Below, in pieces: positions 40,700 to 50,959 of a stretch of DNA of 64,000 bases (positions within the stretch are counted from its first letter, which is position 1; each line of letters begins with the position of its first letter). This DNA is from an uncultured Pelagibacteraceae bacterium (GTDB taxonomy: Bacteria > Pseudomonadota > Alphaproteobacteria > Pelagibacterales > Pelagibacteraceae). The notes below the pieces were generated by a model. It saw only the letters and a program-made list of their open reading frames with translations. It had not been told where the DNA came from and did no database searches. Position numbers and translations under genes: made by a program. The stretch is taken from the NCBI GenBank assembly GCA_902571525.1, contig CACGCL010000001.1, positions 1-64,000 on the forward strand. The letters are read 5' to 3'.

Positions 40700-41727
40700 G
40701 GATTTGGATATAGTTTTTGTATTTCATTAATTTCATCAATTATCTTATTATCAAGATTTATATTTACACTTTCTATATCAGTTTTCAACTGATCCATAGT
40801 TGTTGCACCAATTATTACACTGGTTACGAAAGGTTGGAGTTCGCAGAATTTTAAACTCATTTGAGTTAAGTCTAGATTATATTTTTTTGCAATATTAAAG
40901 TATTTCTCAATTGCTTGTTGACCATTATCCGATTTGTACCTCGAAAACTGGTCACCAAATAATTGCATTCTAGAATTTTTTGGTAATTCTCCATTTCTAT
41001 ATTTTCCTGTCAAATAACCAAATGCAAGAGGTGAATAAGCTAGAAGACCACTTTTCTCTCTAACAGAAATTTCTGCCAATCCTACCTCGTAGGATCTATT
41101 TAAAAGACTATAAGGGTTTTGAACAGACATCATTCGAGGAAGTTCTTTTAATTTAGAAATTTCTAAAAATTTAGATAATCCCCAAGCTGTTTCATTAGAT
41201 AGGCCAATGTATCTAATTTTACCACTTTTAATTATTTTATCCAAAGCATTAAGAACATCCTCAAATTTATTCCAATCATTACCGTCTTTGTGTTCGTAAC
41301 CTAATCTACCAAAAAAATTAGTTTTTCTTTCTGGCCAATGTAATTGATATAAATCTATATAATCAGTCTTTAATCTTTTAAGACTATCGTTTACAGCTTC
41401 GTTTAAATTTTTTTCGTCATATTGGTTTCCCCCACCTCTAATCCAACTTGGTCCTGGACCAGATATTTTAGTTGCGAGTATTACTTTGCTTCTCATTTTT
41501 GATTTTGTAAACCAATTACCGATGATTTCCTCGGTCTTACCGTAAGTATTTTTTTTAGGTGGAATTGCATAAATTTCAGCAGTATCCCAAAAATTTACAT
41601 CATTTTCGAATGCATAATCCATTTGATCAAACGCTTCTTTTTCTGAATTTTGTTCACCCCATGTCATAGTACCGAGACAAATTGTACTAACATCTAAGTC
41701 TGTATTGCCCAATTTTTTAAAATTCAT
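40690..41727 (-). CDS. Aldo/keto reductase
   Basis: LGNTDLDVSTICLGTMTWGEQNSE...DTAEIYAIPP, YIDLYQLHWPERKTNFFG (Tas-like). Confidence 0.94.
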   Translation of the reverse strand: MNFKKLGNTDLDVSTICLGTMTWGEQNSEKEAFDQMDYAFENDVNFWDTAEIYAIPPKKNTYGKTEEIIGNWFTKSKMRSKVILATKISGPGPSWIRGGGNQYDEKNLNEAVNDSLKRLKTDYIDLYQLHWPERKTNFFGRLGYEHKDGNDWNKFEDVLNALDKIIKSGKIRYIGLSNETAWGLSKFLEISKLKELPRMMSVQNPYSLLNRSYEVGLAEISVREKSGLLAYSPLAFGYLTGKYRNGELPKNSRMQLFGDQFSRYKSDNGQQAIEKYFNIAKKYNLDLTQMSLKFCELQPFVTSVIIGATTMDQLKTDIESVNINLDNKIIDEINEIQKLYPNPCP

Positions 41728-41792
41728 AAATTTTTACGATCTCTGTCAGTTTTGACCATTGAATATAATCTCAAAATAATTATATTATATCT

Positions 41793-42548
41793 ATGAATTT
41801 TAACAGACAAAACATATTTGAAGCAACAAGTGTTAAAAAAAATGTAGTTTGGGACGCAGGCTTAAGGTCATATATGCTTAAGGTCTATAATTACATGGCT
41901 ACAGGAGTTCTTCTAACAGGTATAATTTCACTTTTATCATTTAAAATGTCAGTTGTTACTGACAGTGCCGGGGCAATTTCAGGCTTTACAAGTTTTGGAA
42001 ACGCAATATTTTTTTCAGGTTTAAAGTGGTTAGTTATGTTAGCGCCACTCGGTATTGTTTTCTATATGAGTTTTGGAATTAATAAAATGAGCACAGCTAA
42101 AGCACAAACTGTATTTTGGATATTTGCTTCACTGATGGGTCTATCCTTATCTTGGGTCCTTTTAGTTTACACTGGAGTGAGTGTTGCAAGAGTTTTCTTT
42201 ATTACTTCAGCAACATTTGGAGCTATGAGTATTTATGGATATACAACTAAAAGAGATTTAACCAAATTAGGCTCTTTTTTAATGATGGGTCTTATAGGAA
42301 TAATCATTGCATCACTAGTAAATATATTTTTAAAATCTGCAATGATGTATTTCATTGTTTCCATTTTGGGTGTCCTGATATTCGTAGGTTTAACTGCATA
42401 TGATACTCAAAAAATAAAAAACATGTATTCAGCTAATGACACAGTAGAAATCTCAGGTAAAAAAGCAATAATGGGTGCATTAACTCTTTATCTTGATTTC
42501 ATCAACCTGTTTATAATGTTATTAAGGCTTTTCGGACAAAGAAGATAA
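41793..42548 (+). CDS. Bax inhibitor-1/YccA family protein
   Basis: Seven-TM pattern; SIYGYTTKRDLTKLGSFLMMGLIGIIIASLVNIF...GLTAYDTQKIKNMY. Confidence 0.94.
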   Translation: MNFNRQNIFEATSVKKNVVWDAGLRSYMLKVYNYMATGVLLTGIISLLSFKMSVVTDSAGAISGFTSFGNAIFFSGLKWLVMLAPLGIVFYMSFGINKMSTAKAQTVFWIFASLMGLSLSWVLLVYTGVSVARVFFITSATFGAMSIYGYTTKRDLTKLGSFLMMGLIGIIIASLVNIFLKSAMMYFIVSILGVLIFVGLTAYDTQKIKNMYSANDTVEISGKKAIMGALTLYLDFINLFIMLLRLFGQRR

Positions 42549-42549
42549 A

Positions 42550-42888
42550 TTATATTTTTTTCCAATCTATATTATTTAATAAAACTTCAAGATTATCAGA
42601 GTTTTTAATTATTCTATTTCTGTTATCTGTAATTAGATATCTTAAGTTTTTATTTGATGGTTTAAAGTTTTTACAAATGTTGTAAACAGCATTTTCTGCT
42701 GAGTTTTTAAATACACTAAAGCTTACTCTTTTAGATGAAATATGAAGACCATAATCTTTCCACGAGCCTCTAGAAACCATTTTAGCATACAAATTTAATA
42801 TAGTTTTAAGTTCTTTTTTTTCAAAAAAAAACTTATTTTCTTTAGTTTTAAAAGAGTTATCGACTACAAGTTTTATTTCTCTATTCAT
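42550..42888 (-). CDS. DUF2794 domain protein
   Basis: FFEKKELKTILNLYAKMVSRGSWKDYGLHISSKRVSFSVFKN; alphaproteobacterial DUF2794. Confidence 0.8.
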   Translation of the reverse strand: MNREIKLVVDNSFKTKENKFFFEKKELKTILNLYAKMVSRGSWKDYGLHISSKRVSFSVFKNSAENAVYNICKNFKPSNKNLRYLITDNRNRIIKNSDNLEVLLNNIDWKKI

Positions 42889-43432
42889 CTATTTTATATT
42901 TATTTATTAAAGGAATTTGGAAAGCCGTAAATATAATTGTAATTGGCATCATTCCCCAAACTTTAAAGTTTACCCAGAATTCCTCTGACTGAGTACGCCA
43001 AATAAACTCATTTAAAACAGCTAAAAAAACGAAGAAAAAAATCCATCGTGAATTAAGTTTATTCCATCCTTCATTATTTAAAGGCATAGTTTTACCTAAA
43101 ATTTTTTTTAAAATTGGTTCGCTTGTAAAATATTTTCCAAAAAAAAGTGTAATTGCGAATATTATATTTATAATAGTTGGCTTCATATAAATAAAGACAG
43201 GATTTTCGAAATAAATTGTAAGTCCACCAAAAAAAGTTATTAAAACTCCACCTAATAGCGGAACGAAAGGAATTTTCTTTTCAAGTATCCAAACTATTAT
43301 TATAGATATTATTGTCGCAATAACCAATGGCGGTATAGCTATCTGCAGATTTTTACCACTTTTGTAATAAAAGCTAAAAAATATTATTAAAGGTCCAAAA
43401 TCAGTGATGAATTTAATTAAAGACTTATTCAC
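42881..43432 (-). CDS. yciB: Inner membrane septation protein A (YciB/IspZ)
   Basis: DFGPLIIFFSFYY...FGGLTIYFENPVFIYMKPTIIN...NEFIWRTQSEEFWVNFKVWG. Confidence 0.92.
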   Translation of the reverse strand: MNKSLIKFITDFGPLIIFFSFYYKSGKNLQIAIPPLVIATIISIIIVWILEKKIPFVPLLGGVLITFFGGLTIYFENPVFIYMKPTIINIIFAITLFFGKYFTSEPILKKILGKTMPLNNEGWNKLNSRWIFFFVFLAVLNEFIWRTQSEEFWVNFKVWGMMPITIIFTAFQIPLINKYKIDE

Positions 43433-43509
43433 AGTTTAATTCTATCAGATATGCAAAAATTTAATATTTTTTTTATTGATTTTTTTACAAGAATACACAT
43501 ATTTAAATA

Positions 43510-43830
43510 GTGACTATTCAAAAAGCAAAATTTTCTATAGGTGATGTAGTAAAACATAAACATTTTGATTTTAGAGGTGTGATTTATGATGTTGATTTTG
43601 AGTTCAATAACTCAGAAGAATGGTACGAATCTATCCCAAAGAATGTAAGACCGAGAAAAGACCAACCTTTTTATCATCTGCTTGCTGAAAATGAGGATAT
43701 TACATATGAGGCGTATGTATCTGAACAAAATCTTATAAAGGACTATTCTGGAGATCCAATAAAACATCCTTTAATTAACGAGATATTTTCTGGAAAAAAA
43801 GGAACCAGCTACTTTAAGCCATCAAACTAA
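43510..43830 (+). CDS. hspQ: Heat shock protein HspQ
   Basis: GTG start; AKFSIGDVVKHKHFDFRGVIYDVDFEF...DQPFYHLLAEN...YVSEQNL. Confidence 0.9.
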   Translation: MTIQKAKFSIGDVVKHKHFDFRGVIYDVDFEFNNSEEWYESIPKNVRPRKDQPFYHLLAENEDITYEAYVSEQNLIKDYSGDPIKHPLINEIFSGKKGTSYFKPSN

Positions 43831-43892
43831 TCGTCATCTTTATAACACAATTTTCACAAAACTTAGACAAATCAATTTATTACATTTTATCT

Positions 43893-43950
43893 ACTGATCA
43901 AGGATGTTAACGTTTCCCTTTAATTATCTCCCTCAACATTCTTGATCAGT
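43893..43950 (+). other. Long stem-loop in the hspQ-ccmC intergenic region (terminator, sRNA or 5' leader)
   Basis: ACTGATCAAGGATGTT (43893-43908) pairs with AACATTCTTGATCAGT (43935-43950): 16 bp with one G-U; T-rich TTTATTTTC follows. Confidence 0.7.
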
Positions 43951-43978
43951 TTATTTTCAAGATATATATATAAATAAA

Positions 43979-44686
43979 ATGTTAGCTTTATTAAACGAAA
44001 AAAGTAAAAAAATATTAATTTCTTCCAAGTTTAGAAATCTAATATCTATATTATTTATAATTTTTCTTTCACTTGGTTTATTTGAGGCATTAGTAATATC
44101 TCCTAAAGATTACCTTCAAAGTGACTCTGTTAGAATAATGTATGTACATGTTCCCTCAGCTTGGATTTCTCTAGGAATTTTTTCTATTATCGCTTTTTTG
44201 TCTCTTGGAGTTTTGGTATTTAAAAATAAAAATTTTGTTTTGATCTCAAAAAGTTTAGCCCCGTCAGGATTCATTTTTAATTTAATAGCCCTAGTTACTG
44301 GATCAATTTGGGGAAAACCAACCTGGGGAACATGGTGGGCGTGGGATCCAAGAATAACTTCGATGTTAGTATTGTTTTTGTTCTATTTTTTATATTTATT
44401 AACATGGAAAATTTTTGAAAAAAATAAAGCCATTACAATTTCTTCGTACATTTCAATTATAGGAGCAATTAATGTTCCAATTATCAAATTCTCAGTGGAC
44501 TGGTGGGCAACCCTACACCAACCATCTTCGATTAATGTTTTATCAGAAAGCACTATTCACTCATCAATGTTAATACCATTATTTTTAATGACTGCGGCAT
44601 TTGCACTATTTTCTATGTTGATTTTTTTGATGAAATATAATGTGGAGTTGATAAAAGTAAAAAATAAAGGCTTAAATAGAATATGA
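43979..44686 (+). CDS. ccmC: Heme exporter protein CcmC
   Basis: YVHVPSAWISLG, WGKPTWGTWWAWDPRITSMLVLF, DWWATLHQPSS. Confidence 0.97.
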   Translation: MLALLNEKSKKILISSKFRNLISILFIIFLSLGLFEALVISPKDYLQSDSVRIMYVHVPSAWISLGIFSIIAFLSLGVLVFKNKNFVLISKSLAPSGFIFNLIALVTGSIWGKPTWGTWWAWDPRITSMLVLFLFYFLYLLTWKIFEKNKAITISSYISIIGAINVPIIKFSVDWWATLHQPSSINVLSESTIHSSMLIPLFLMTAAFALFSMLIFLMKYNVELIKVKNKGLNRI

Positions 44687-44913
44687 ACTTAGATTTATTA
44701 ATAATGAATGGATATGGAGTGTATGTTTGGTCTGCGTTCTCATTTACTTTATTCAACTTTTTCATTTTATACAAAGTAACAATTAGGCAATTTGATAAAG
44801 AACACGCTAAATTTTCTAAAAAATATAAATCTTTAAATTCACAACAGATCACTTTAGCTCATAAACAATCAACAAATAGAACATTTGTAAGAACAGTTGC
44901 TCACAAAATCTAA
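44683..44913 (+). CDS. ccmD: Heme exporter protein CcmD
   Basis: Small protein with MNGYGVYVWSAFSFTLFNFFILY; position between ccmC and ccmE. Confidence 0.85.
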   Translation: MNLDLLIMNGYGVYVWSAFSFTLFNFFILYKVTIRQFDKEHAKFSKKYKSLNSQQITLAHKQSTNRTFVRTVAHKI

Positions 44914-44922
44914 TTTAGATTA

Positions 44923-45342
44923 ATGTATGGTAAAAAAGTTAGATTAAGAATTGTATTTATAATTTCTATCTTAACTATAATCATTTTAAGCGTTTATATT
45001 ATACTCAAGCTCTTAGAGGATGATGTTGTATATTTTAAATCACCTACTGAAATTAAACAATCTTCTGAGAATATAACAAAAAAAATTAGAGTAGGAGGAA
45101 TGGTAAAGAAAGACTCTATAACTTTAGATAATAAAAAAATTTTTTTTATTATCACTGACTTCAAAAATGAAATAAGTGTTATTTTTGCAGGAACTGTTCC
45201 AAATTTGTTTCAGGAAGAAAAAGGAGTAGTGGCAGAAGGTATTTTACAAGATAACAATTTATTTATTGCTGATAAAATTTTAGCAAAGCATGACGAAAAT
45301 TATATGCCTCCCGAAGTAAAAGAAAGTCTTGAGCAAAAATGA
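44923..45342 (+). CDS. ccmE: Cytochrome c heme chaperone CcmE
   Basis: [43 protein letters not shown] (heme-binding His). Confidence 0.97.
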   Translation: MYGKKVRLRIVFIISILTIIILSVYIILKLLEDDVVYFKSPTEIKQSSENITKKIRVGGMVKKDSITLDNKKIFFIITDFKNEISVIFAGTVPNLFQEEKGVVAEGILQDNNLFIADKILAKHDENYMPPEVKESLEQK

Positions 45343-47222
45343 TGTTATCTAATTTAGGTTTTTTCTCATTATTCTTAGGACTTGTATCCTCTTTTACTGT
45401 TTTTTTTTGCTCTGTGTTCAATATAAAAAAAAATTCTTTAAAATTAGAAAATAAAATTTATAAATTTCTTACATTTCAATTTTTTTTCGTCGTTATTGGT
45501 TTTTTTATTTTATTGTATTCTTTTTTTACATCCGATTTTAGCAATGCGACTGTCTATAACAACTCTCACTCAACAAAACCGCTATTTTATAAAATCACAG
45601 GTTTGTGGGGGAATCATGAAGGAAGCTTACTTTTGTGGTTATTGGTGCTTACAAGTTTTATATTATTTTTTTTCTTTAACTCTAAAAATGAGCCTAAAAA
45701 TTTTAGACTTTACACCTTAATTTTTCATCAAATAATTATTATTGGTTTTTTTATTTTTGTTCTTAAAACTTCAAACCCATTTGATACTCTTTTCCCGATT
45801 CCAACCGAAGGTCTTGGATTAAATCCCATTCTTCAAGATCCAGCGTTAGCAATACATCCGCCAGTTTTATATGTTGGATATGTTGGAACATCAATTATAT
45901 TTGCTTCTGCTCTAGCTGCAATGGTAACCGGATATGTTAATAGTATCTGGGCAAAAAATTTAAAAAAATGGGTTTTAATATCCTGGACTTTTTTAACAGG
46001 TGGTATTCTTTTAGGCTCGATTTGGGCATACTATGAGTTAGGATGGGGAGGATTTTGGTTTTGGGACCCAGTTGAAAACATTTCTCTAATGCCATGGTTG
46101 AGTTTAACTGCTCTTTTACATTGTATTTCAACTCTAGAGAAAAGAGGCATACTTAAAAGTTGGTCGATTATATTAAGTATAGTGACCTTTATGCTAAGTG
46201 TTACTGGAACATTTCTAGTTAGGTCTGGAATTCTTAATTCAGTTCACACGTTTGCAAATGATCCTTCGAGGGGAATTTATATTCTAATTTTTTTATTTAT
46301 TTTAATATTTATGTCTTTTGTAATATTTTTAATCTTCGAAAGTAAAAATTTAGAAAATAAAAAACAAATTTTTTTTTTAAGTAAAGAAACTTCAGTATTA
46401 ATAAATAATTGGTTTATGATTTATTTTTTGAGTGTAGTTTTAATAGGAACAGTATATCCAATATTTTTAGATGTAATTACTTCAGAAAAAATTTCTATTG
46501 GACCTCCATTTTATAACAAGCTTTTAATACCGTTTTTAGTGCCATTTTTTTTGTTTATGTCAGTGGGACCGAGTATGAATTGGATTAAAACAAATTTGAA
46601 ATTTGAGATGAGTTACATTTACTACTTTTTACTTACATTAATTGCAACAGGTATAACTGTATATTATTTATCTCAAAAAAATTTATTAACTATAATTTTA
46701 ATTTTTTCTCTAGTTTTTTTAATCATCAAAACACTTCCTAACTTTTTAAAAAATAATACGAATCATTCTCAAAACTTATCACATTTAGGTTTTGCAATGC
46801 TGATGCTGTCAATATTGTTTAATAGTGTTACTTCTACAGAAATTATTAAAAACATTAAAGTAGGAGATAGTTTTATTTCAAAAAATGAAAAAATAACTTT
46901 TAAAAAAGTTATAAAAGAAGAAGAAAGAAATTACTCTTCGATAATTGGGATTTTTGAGATAAAAAACAATTATGATAAAATAATTAAGCTTAATCCTGAA
47001 ATTAGAATTTATAATCAACCAGTTATTGCAACTAGTGAGGCAGCAATTAAAACAACTCTATTTAAAGATAGATTTATAACAATTAATTTAATTAAAGATG
47101 AACAGCTATTTAATGTTAGATATCAGAATAAACCATTTATGATCTGGATCTGGATATCTACTTTAATAATAATTTTTGGAGGCACATTTGCAATTTTTAG
47201 TAAAAAAAAAAATTACTCTTAG
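45339..47222 (+). CDS. ccmF: Heme lyase CcmF
   Basis: [45 protein letters not shown]. Confidence 0.97.
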   Translation: MMLSNLGFFSLFLGLVSSFTVFFCSVFNIKKNSLKLENKIYKFLTFQFFFVVIGFFILLYSFFTSDFSNATVYNNSHSTKPLFYKITGLWGNHEGSLLLWLLVLTSFILFFFFNSKNEPKNFRLYTLIFHQIIIIGFFIFVLKTSNPFDTLFPIPTEGLGLNPILQDPALAIHPPVLYVGYVGTSIIFASALAAMVTGYVNSIWAKNLKKWVLISWTFLTGGILLGSIWAYYELGWGGFWFWDPVENISLMPWLSLTALLHCISTLEKRGILKSWSIILSIVTFMLSVTGTFLVRSGILNSVHTFANDPSRGIYILIFLFILIFMSFVIFLIFESKNLENKKQIFFLSKETSVLINNWFMIYFLSVVLIGTVYPIFLDVITSEKISIGPPFYNKLLIPFLVPFFLFMSVGPSMNWIKTNLKFEMSYIYYFLLTLIATGITVYYLSQKNLLTIILIFSLVFLIIKTLPNFLKNNTNHSQNLSHLGFAMLMLSILFNSVTSTEIIKNIKVGDSFISKNEKITFKKVIKEEERNYSSIIGIFEIKNNYDKIIKLNPEIRIYNQPVIATSEAAIKTTLFKDRFITINLIKDEQLFNVRYQNKPFMIWIWISTLIIIFGGTFAIFSKKKNYS

Positions 47223-47733
47223 TTTTTTAATAATAGCCTTCTTAGTATTTTGCTTTTTGATACTTAATAAAGCATTAAATAAAGATAAAACTTACTCTCC
47301 TACATTTCAAAATCAAAAGGTAACATACTTACCAGATTTTAATTTACCCGAATTATTCTCCTCAAATGAAATACAATTAAGTGAAATTGTTAAAGATAGA
47401 GATTTTTCATTAATTAATATTTGGGCATCCTGGTGCGTGCCGTGTAGAGAGGAAAATGATCTACTTAAAAATTTAAGCAACATAAGTTCACTGCAAAATA
47501 TTGGCATAAATTATAAAGACAAAAAAAAAAATTCTATAAATTTTTTAAATAATTATGGAAACCCATTTAAATATAATTTAGTAGATTACAATGGAACACA
47601 ATCTATTAATTTAGGTGCTTACGGAGTTCCAGAAACTTTTCTAATTAATAAAAACAGAAAAATTTTACTTAAGATAATAGGGCCAATAAATAATGATCAT
47701 ATAAGAAAAATTAAAGAAATTACTAATGGTTAA
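47176..47733 (+). CDS. ccmG: Thiol:disulfide interchange protein CcmG/DsbE; TTG starts at 47176 or 47188
   Basis: LINIWASWCVPCREENDLL; ccm operon context. Confidence 0.93.
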   Translation: MEAHLQFLVKKKITLSFLIIAFLVFCFLILNKALNKDKTYSPTFQNQKVTYLPDFNLPELFSSNEIQLSEIVKDRDFSLINIWASWCVPCREENDLLKNLSNISSLQNIGINYKDKKKNSINFLNNYGNPFKYNLVDYNGTQSINLGAYGVPETFLINKNRKILLKIIGPINNDHIRKIKEITNG

Positions 47734-48106
47734 AAAAAAGTTTATTATTTTGCTTATTTTATTCAATAGTGTTTTTGGAAATTGTTATTCTGAAAATGAA
47801 CCTTTCTCTAAACTTGAGAATGACATCGCAAAAAATTTAAGATGTTTAATCTGTCAAGGTCAGTCAATATACGACTCTAATTCAGAATTTGCGTTGAGCA
47901 TGAGAGTTTATATTAAAGATCAAATAAATAGTGGTTATTCAGAAAGTCAAATTTACAAGATATTGGTCAAAAAATACGGACAATGGATTGTTTATGATCC
48001 GGGATATTCTAAAAAAACCTTTTTATTATGGGTTATACCAATATTGTTTTTTTTATTAGGTGGTGCAATAATATATATAAGAATATATAAGAAAAAAAAA
48101 ACATGA
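47726..48106 (+). CDS. ccmH: Cytochrome c-type biogenesis protein CcmH
   Basis: NLRCLICQGQSIYDSNSEFALSMR, KYGQWIVYDP. Confidence 0.95.
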   Translation: MVKKKFIILLILFNSVFGNCYSENEPFSKLENDIAKNLRCLICQGQSIYDSNSEFALSMRVYIKDQINSGYSESQIYKILVKKYGQWIVYDPGYSKKTFLLWVIPILFFLLGGAIIYIRIYKKKKT

Positions 48107-48621
48107 AAAATTTTTTAAAAACTTTATTAGTTCTATTCTTAACTGTTATAATATTTGATAAGTCATTTGGAGAAGATAAAACAAAAATAGACTCTGGCCA
48201 TAAATATAATGTTTATACTGGAATGTTTGATTTCAGTGACAAAGGTAAAAAATCTCAAATAATAGGTATTCAACATTTAAATGATAATCTTTTTAGAGAT
48301 AGTTTTATAGGTACTATCAAGCCAGTCACTGGTTTTATGCTTACAGCTGACTCAGCATCGTATCTTTACACTGGAATTCAAGCTGAGTATAAATTTGGTA
48401 AATTAAATTTAACCCCTAGTTTTACTCCTGGACTATATCAAGAGGGAGATGGCAAAGATTTAGGACATATGGTGGAGTTCAAAAGTGAGCTACAATTATC
48501 GTTAGATTTATCATCAAGCACAGAATTTGGTTTTTCATATAACCATTTATCTAATGCCAGTTTGGGTGAAAAGAATCCTGGGGCAAATAGTTATATGTTT
48601 AATTTCTCAAAAAGCTTTTAG
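48103..48621 (+). CDS. PagL-like acyloxyacyl hydrolase (lipid A 3-O-deacylase family)
   Basis: Signal peptide; C-terminal FGFSYNHLSNASLGEKNPGANSYMFNFSKSF matches the PagL His/Ser motif and terminal beta strand. Confidence 0.75.
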   Translation: MKNFLKTLLVLFLTVIIFDKSFGEDKTKIDSGHKYNVYTGMFDFSDKGKKSQIIGIQHLNDNLFRDSFIGTIKPVTGFMLTADSASYLYTGIQAEYKFGKLNLTPSFTPGLYQEGDGKDLGHMVEFKSELQLSLDLSSSTEFGFSYNHLSNASLGEKNPGANSYMFNFSKSF

Positions 48622-48630
48622 ATTATTAGG

Positions 48631-49785
48631 ATGAATTTAAGTAATTGCCATAATTTTAATGATTTTAGAACTCTAGCTAAAAAAAAATTACCATCACCAA
48701 TATTTCACTATATTGATGGTGCTGCAGATGACGAAATAACATATAATCGAAATACATCTGCATTTAATGATGTAGATCTTGTACCTAATGTGTTAAGAGG
48801 TGTAGAGAATGTAGATTTGTCAACGACAATTTTTGGAAAAAAAATTGATTTACCTTTTTACTGTTCACCAACTGCTTTACAAAGATTGTTTCATTATGAT
48901 GGTGAAAGAGCAGTGGGAAAAGCTGCTCAGAAATTTAATACGATGTTCGGTGTTTCTGCTTTAGCTACAGTTAGTGTAGAGGAAATTTCTTCAATGATAG
49001 ATACTCCTAAAATGTTTCAATTTTATTTCCACAAGGACAGAGGTTTAAATGATTCTTGCTTAGAGAGAGCAAAGGCAGCTAAATTTGATGTAATGGCTTT
49101 AACCGTTGATACTATAACAGGTGGAAACCGTGAGAGAGATTTAAGAACAGGTTTTACTTCACCCCCTAAGCTTACTTTATCAAGTTTATATAGTTTTGCT
49201 ACTAAGCCAATGTGGGGAATAAATTATCTTACAAAAGGAAAATTTGAATTACCTCATTTACAAGATTTTGTAAAAGAAGGAACAAGTACAAATTCTTCAA
49301 TTGGAAATTATTTTTCTACTATGCTGGATCAATCAATGAATTGGAATGATGCTGAAAAATTATGTTCTAAGTGGAATGGTCATTTTGCTCTCAAAGGAAT
49401 TATGAGTGTTGAAGATGCAAAAAAAGCAGTTGATATTGGATGTACTGGAATAATGGTTTCAAACCATGGAGGAAGACAACTAGACGGATCAAGATCACCA
49501 TTTGACCAATTAGCAGAAATAGTTGATGCTGTTGGTGATAAAATTGATGTTATTTGCGAGGGTGGATTTCAGAGAGGCACGCATATGCTTAAAGCCCTAT
49601 CATTAGGTGCAAAAGCTTGCGCAGGAGGAAGATTATATCTTTACGCTTTAGCTGCGGCGGGACAAGCAGGTGTTGAAAGGGCTTTGGGGCAATATAAAGC
49701 TGAATTAGAAAGAGATATGAAATTAATGGGTTGTACTAAGATAAGCGATCTAAATAGAAATAATCTACGATTTAGAAATATTTAA
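48631..49785 (+). CDS. FMN-dependent alpha-hydroxy acid dehydrogenase (LldD/glycolate oxidase family), paralog 1
   Basis: SPIFHYIDGAADDEIT, GIMVSNHGGRQLDGSRSPFDQL. Confidence 0.93.
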   Translation: MNLSNCHNFNDFRTLAKKKLPSPIFHYIDGAADDEITYNRNTSAFNDVDLVPNVLRGVENVDLSTTIFGKKIDLPFYCSPTALQRLFHYDGERAVGKAAQKFNTMFGVSALATVSVEEISSMIDTPKMFQFYFHKDRGLNDSCLERAKAAKFDVMALTVDTITGGNRERDLRTGFTSPPKLTLSSLYSFATKPMWGINYLTKGKFELPHLQDFVKEGTSTNSSIGNYFSTMLDQSMNWNDAEKLCSKWNGHFALKGIMSVEDAKKAVDIGCTGIMVSNHGGRQLDGSRSPFDQLAEIVDAVGDKIDVICEGGFQRGTHMLKALSLGAKACAGGRLYLYALAAAGQAGVERALGQYKAELERDMKLMGCTKISDLNRNNLRFRNI

Positions 49786-49793
49786 ATCACTAA

Positions 49794-50951
49794 ATGAGCC
49801 TTAAAGACTGTTATAATTTTGAGGATTATAGAAACCTAGCAAAAAAAAAATTACCTTCACCAATTTTTCATTATATTGATGGTGGTTCTGACGATGAAAT
49901 AACTCTTAATAGGAACACGGAGTCATTTAACGATTGTGACTTAGTTCCAAACATTTTAGCAAGCGTTGGTAAACCAGATTTATCTACTACTTTATTTGGA
50001 CGAAAAATAGATATGCCTATTTTTCTTTCACCTGCTGCCATGCAGAGACTTTACCATCCTGAAGGGGACAAAGCATCGGCAAGAGCAGCTGAGAAATTTG
50101 GAACTTTTTACAGCATGTCCTCTATGGGTAATAACTCTATTGAAGAAATATCAAATCTTTCTAGCGGACCAAAATTATTTCAACTTTATGTCCATAAGGA
50201 TCGTTCTATCTCAGATGACTTGATTGAAAGGTCTAGGAGATCTGGTTTTGATGCAATGTGTTTGACTGTAGATACTTTAGTTGCAGGCAATAGAGAAAAG
50301 GATCATAGAACAGGCTTTACCACACCCCCAAAGTTAACTTTTAAAAGTTTAATGAGTTTTGCAATGCGTCCTAAATGGGTATTTAATTATTTAACCGGTA
50401 AGAGATTCGAGCTTTCAAATGTCAAAAAAAAAACTGATAAAGGAACAAATATTGCTAAGTCAGTAATCGAATATATTAATGAGCAATATGACCCCGCTAT
50501 GAGCTGGAAAGATGCAGAATATTGTGCAAAAAAATGGAATGGACCATTTGCCTTAAAAGGAGTCATGTCCGTAGATGATGCAAAGAGAGCAATTGATATT
50601 GGGTGTACCGCAATCATGGTTTCAAATCATGGTGGACGACAACTTGATGGATCTAGAGCCCCCTTCGATCAGGTTAAAGCCATTTCTGACGCTGTCGGGG
50701 ACAAATTAGAAATTATTCTTGATGGGGGAGTAAGAAGGGGAACACATGTGATAAAAGCCATATCTGCAGGTGCGAAAGCATGCAGTTTTGGAAAAATGTT
50801 TTTGTTTTCTTTAGCCGCAGGTGGTCAAAAAGGTGTTGAACATCTACTTCAAAACATGCACGATGAGATAAACAGAAACATGGTTTTAATGGGGTGTAAA
50901 AATTTAAAAGAGTTGAATAGTACAAAAATAATTTATAGAAATAGTAAATAA
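49794..50951 (+). CDS. FMN-dependent alpha-hydroxy acid dehydrogenase, tandem paralog 2
   Basis: SPIFHYIDGGSDDEIT, AIMVSNHGGRQLDGSRAPFDQV. Confidence 0.93.
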   Translation: MSLKDCYNFEDYRNLAKKKLPSPIFHYIDGGSDDEITLNRNTESFNDCDLVPNILASVGKPDLSTTLFGRKIDMPIFLSPAAMQRLYHPEGDKASARAAEKFGTFYSMSSMGNNSIEEISNLSSGPKLFQLYVHKDRSISDDLIERSRRSGFDAMCLTVDTLVAGNREKDHRTGFTTPPKLTFKSLMSFAMRPKWVFNYLTGKRFELSNVKKKTDKGTNIAKSVIEYINEQYDPAMSWKDAEYCAKKWNGPFALKGVMSVDDAKRAIDIGCTAIMVSNHGGRQLDGSRAPFDQVKAISDAVGDKLEIILDGGVRRGTHVIKAISAGAKACSFGKMFLFSLAAGGQKGVEHLLQNMHDEINRNMVLMGCKNLKELNSTKIIYRNSK

Positions 50952-50959
50952 TTAAAATT

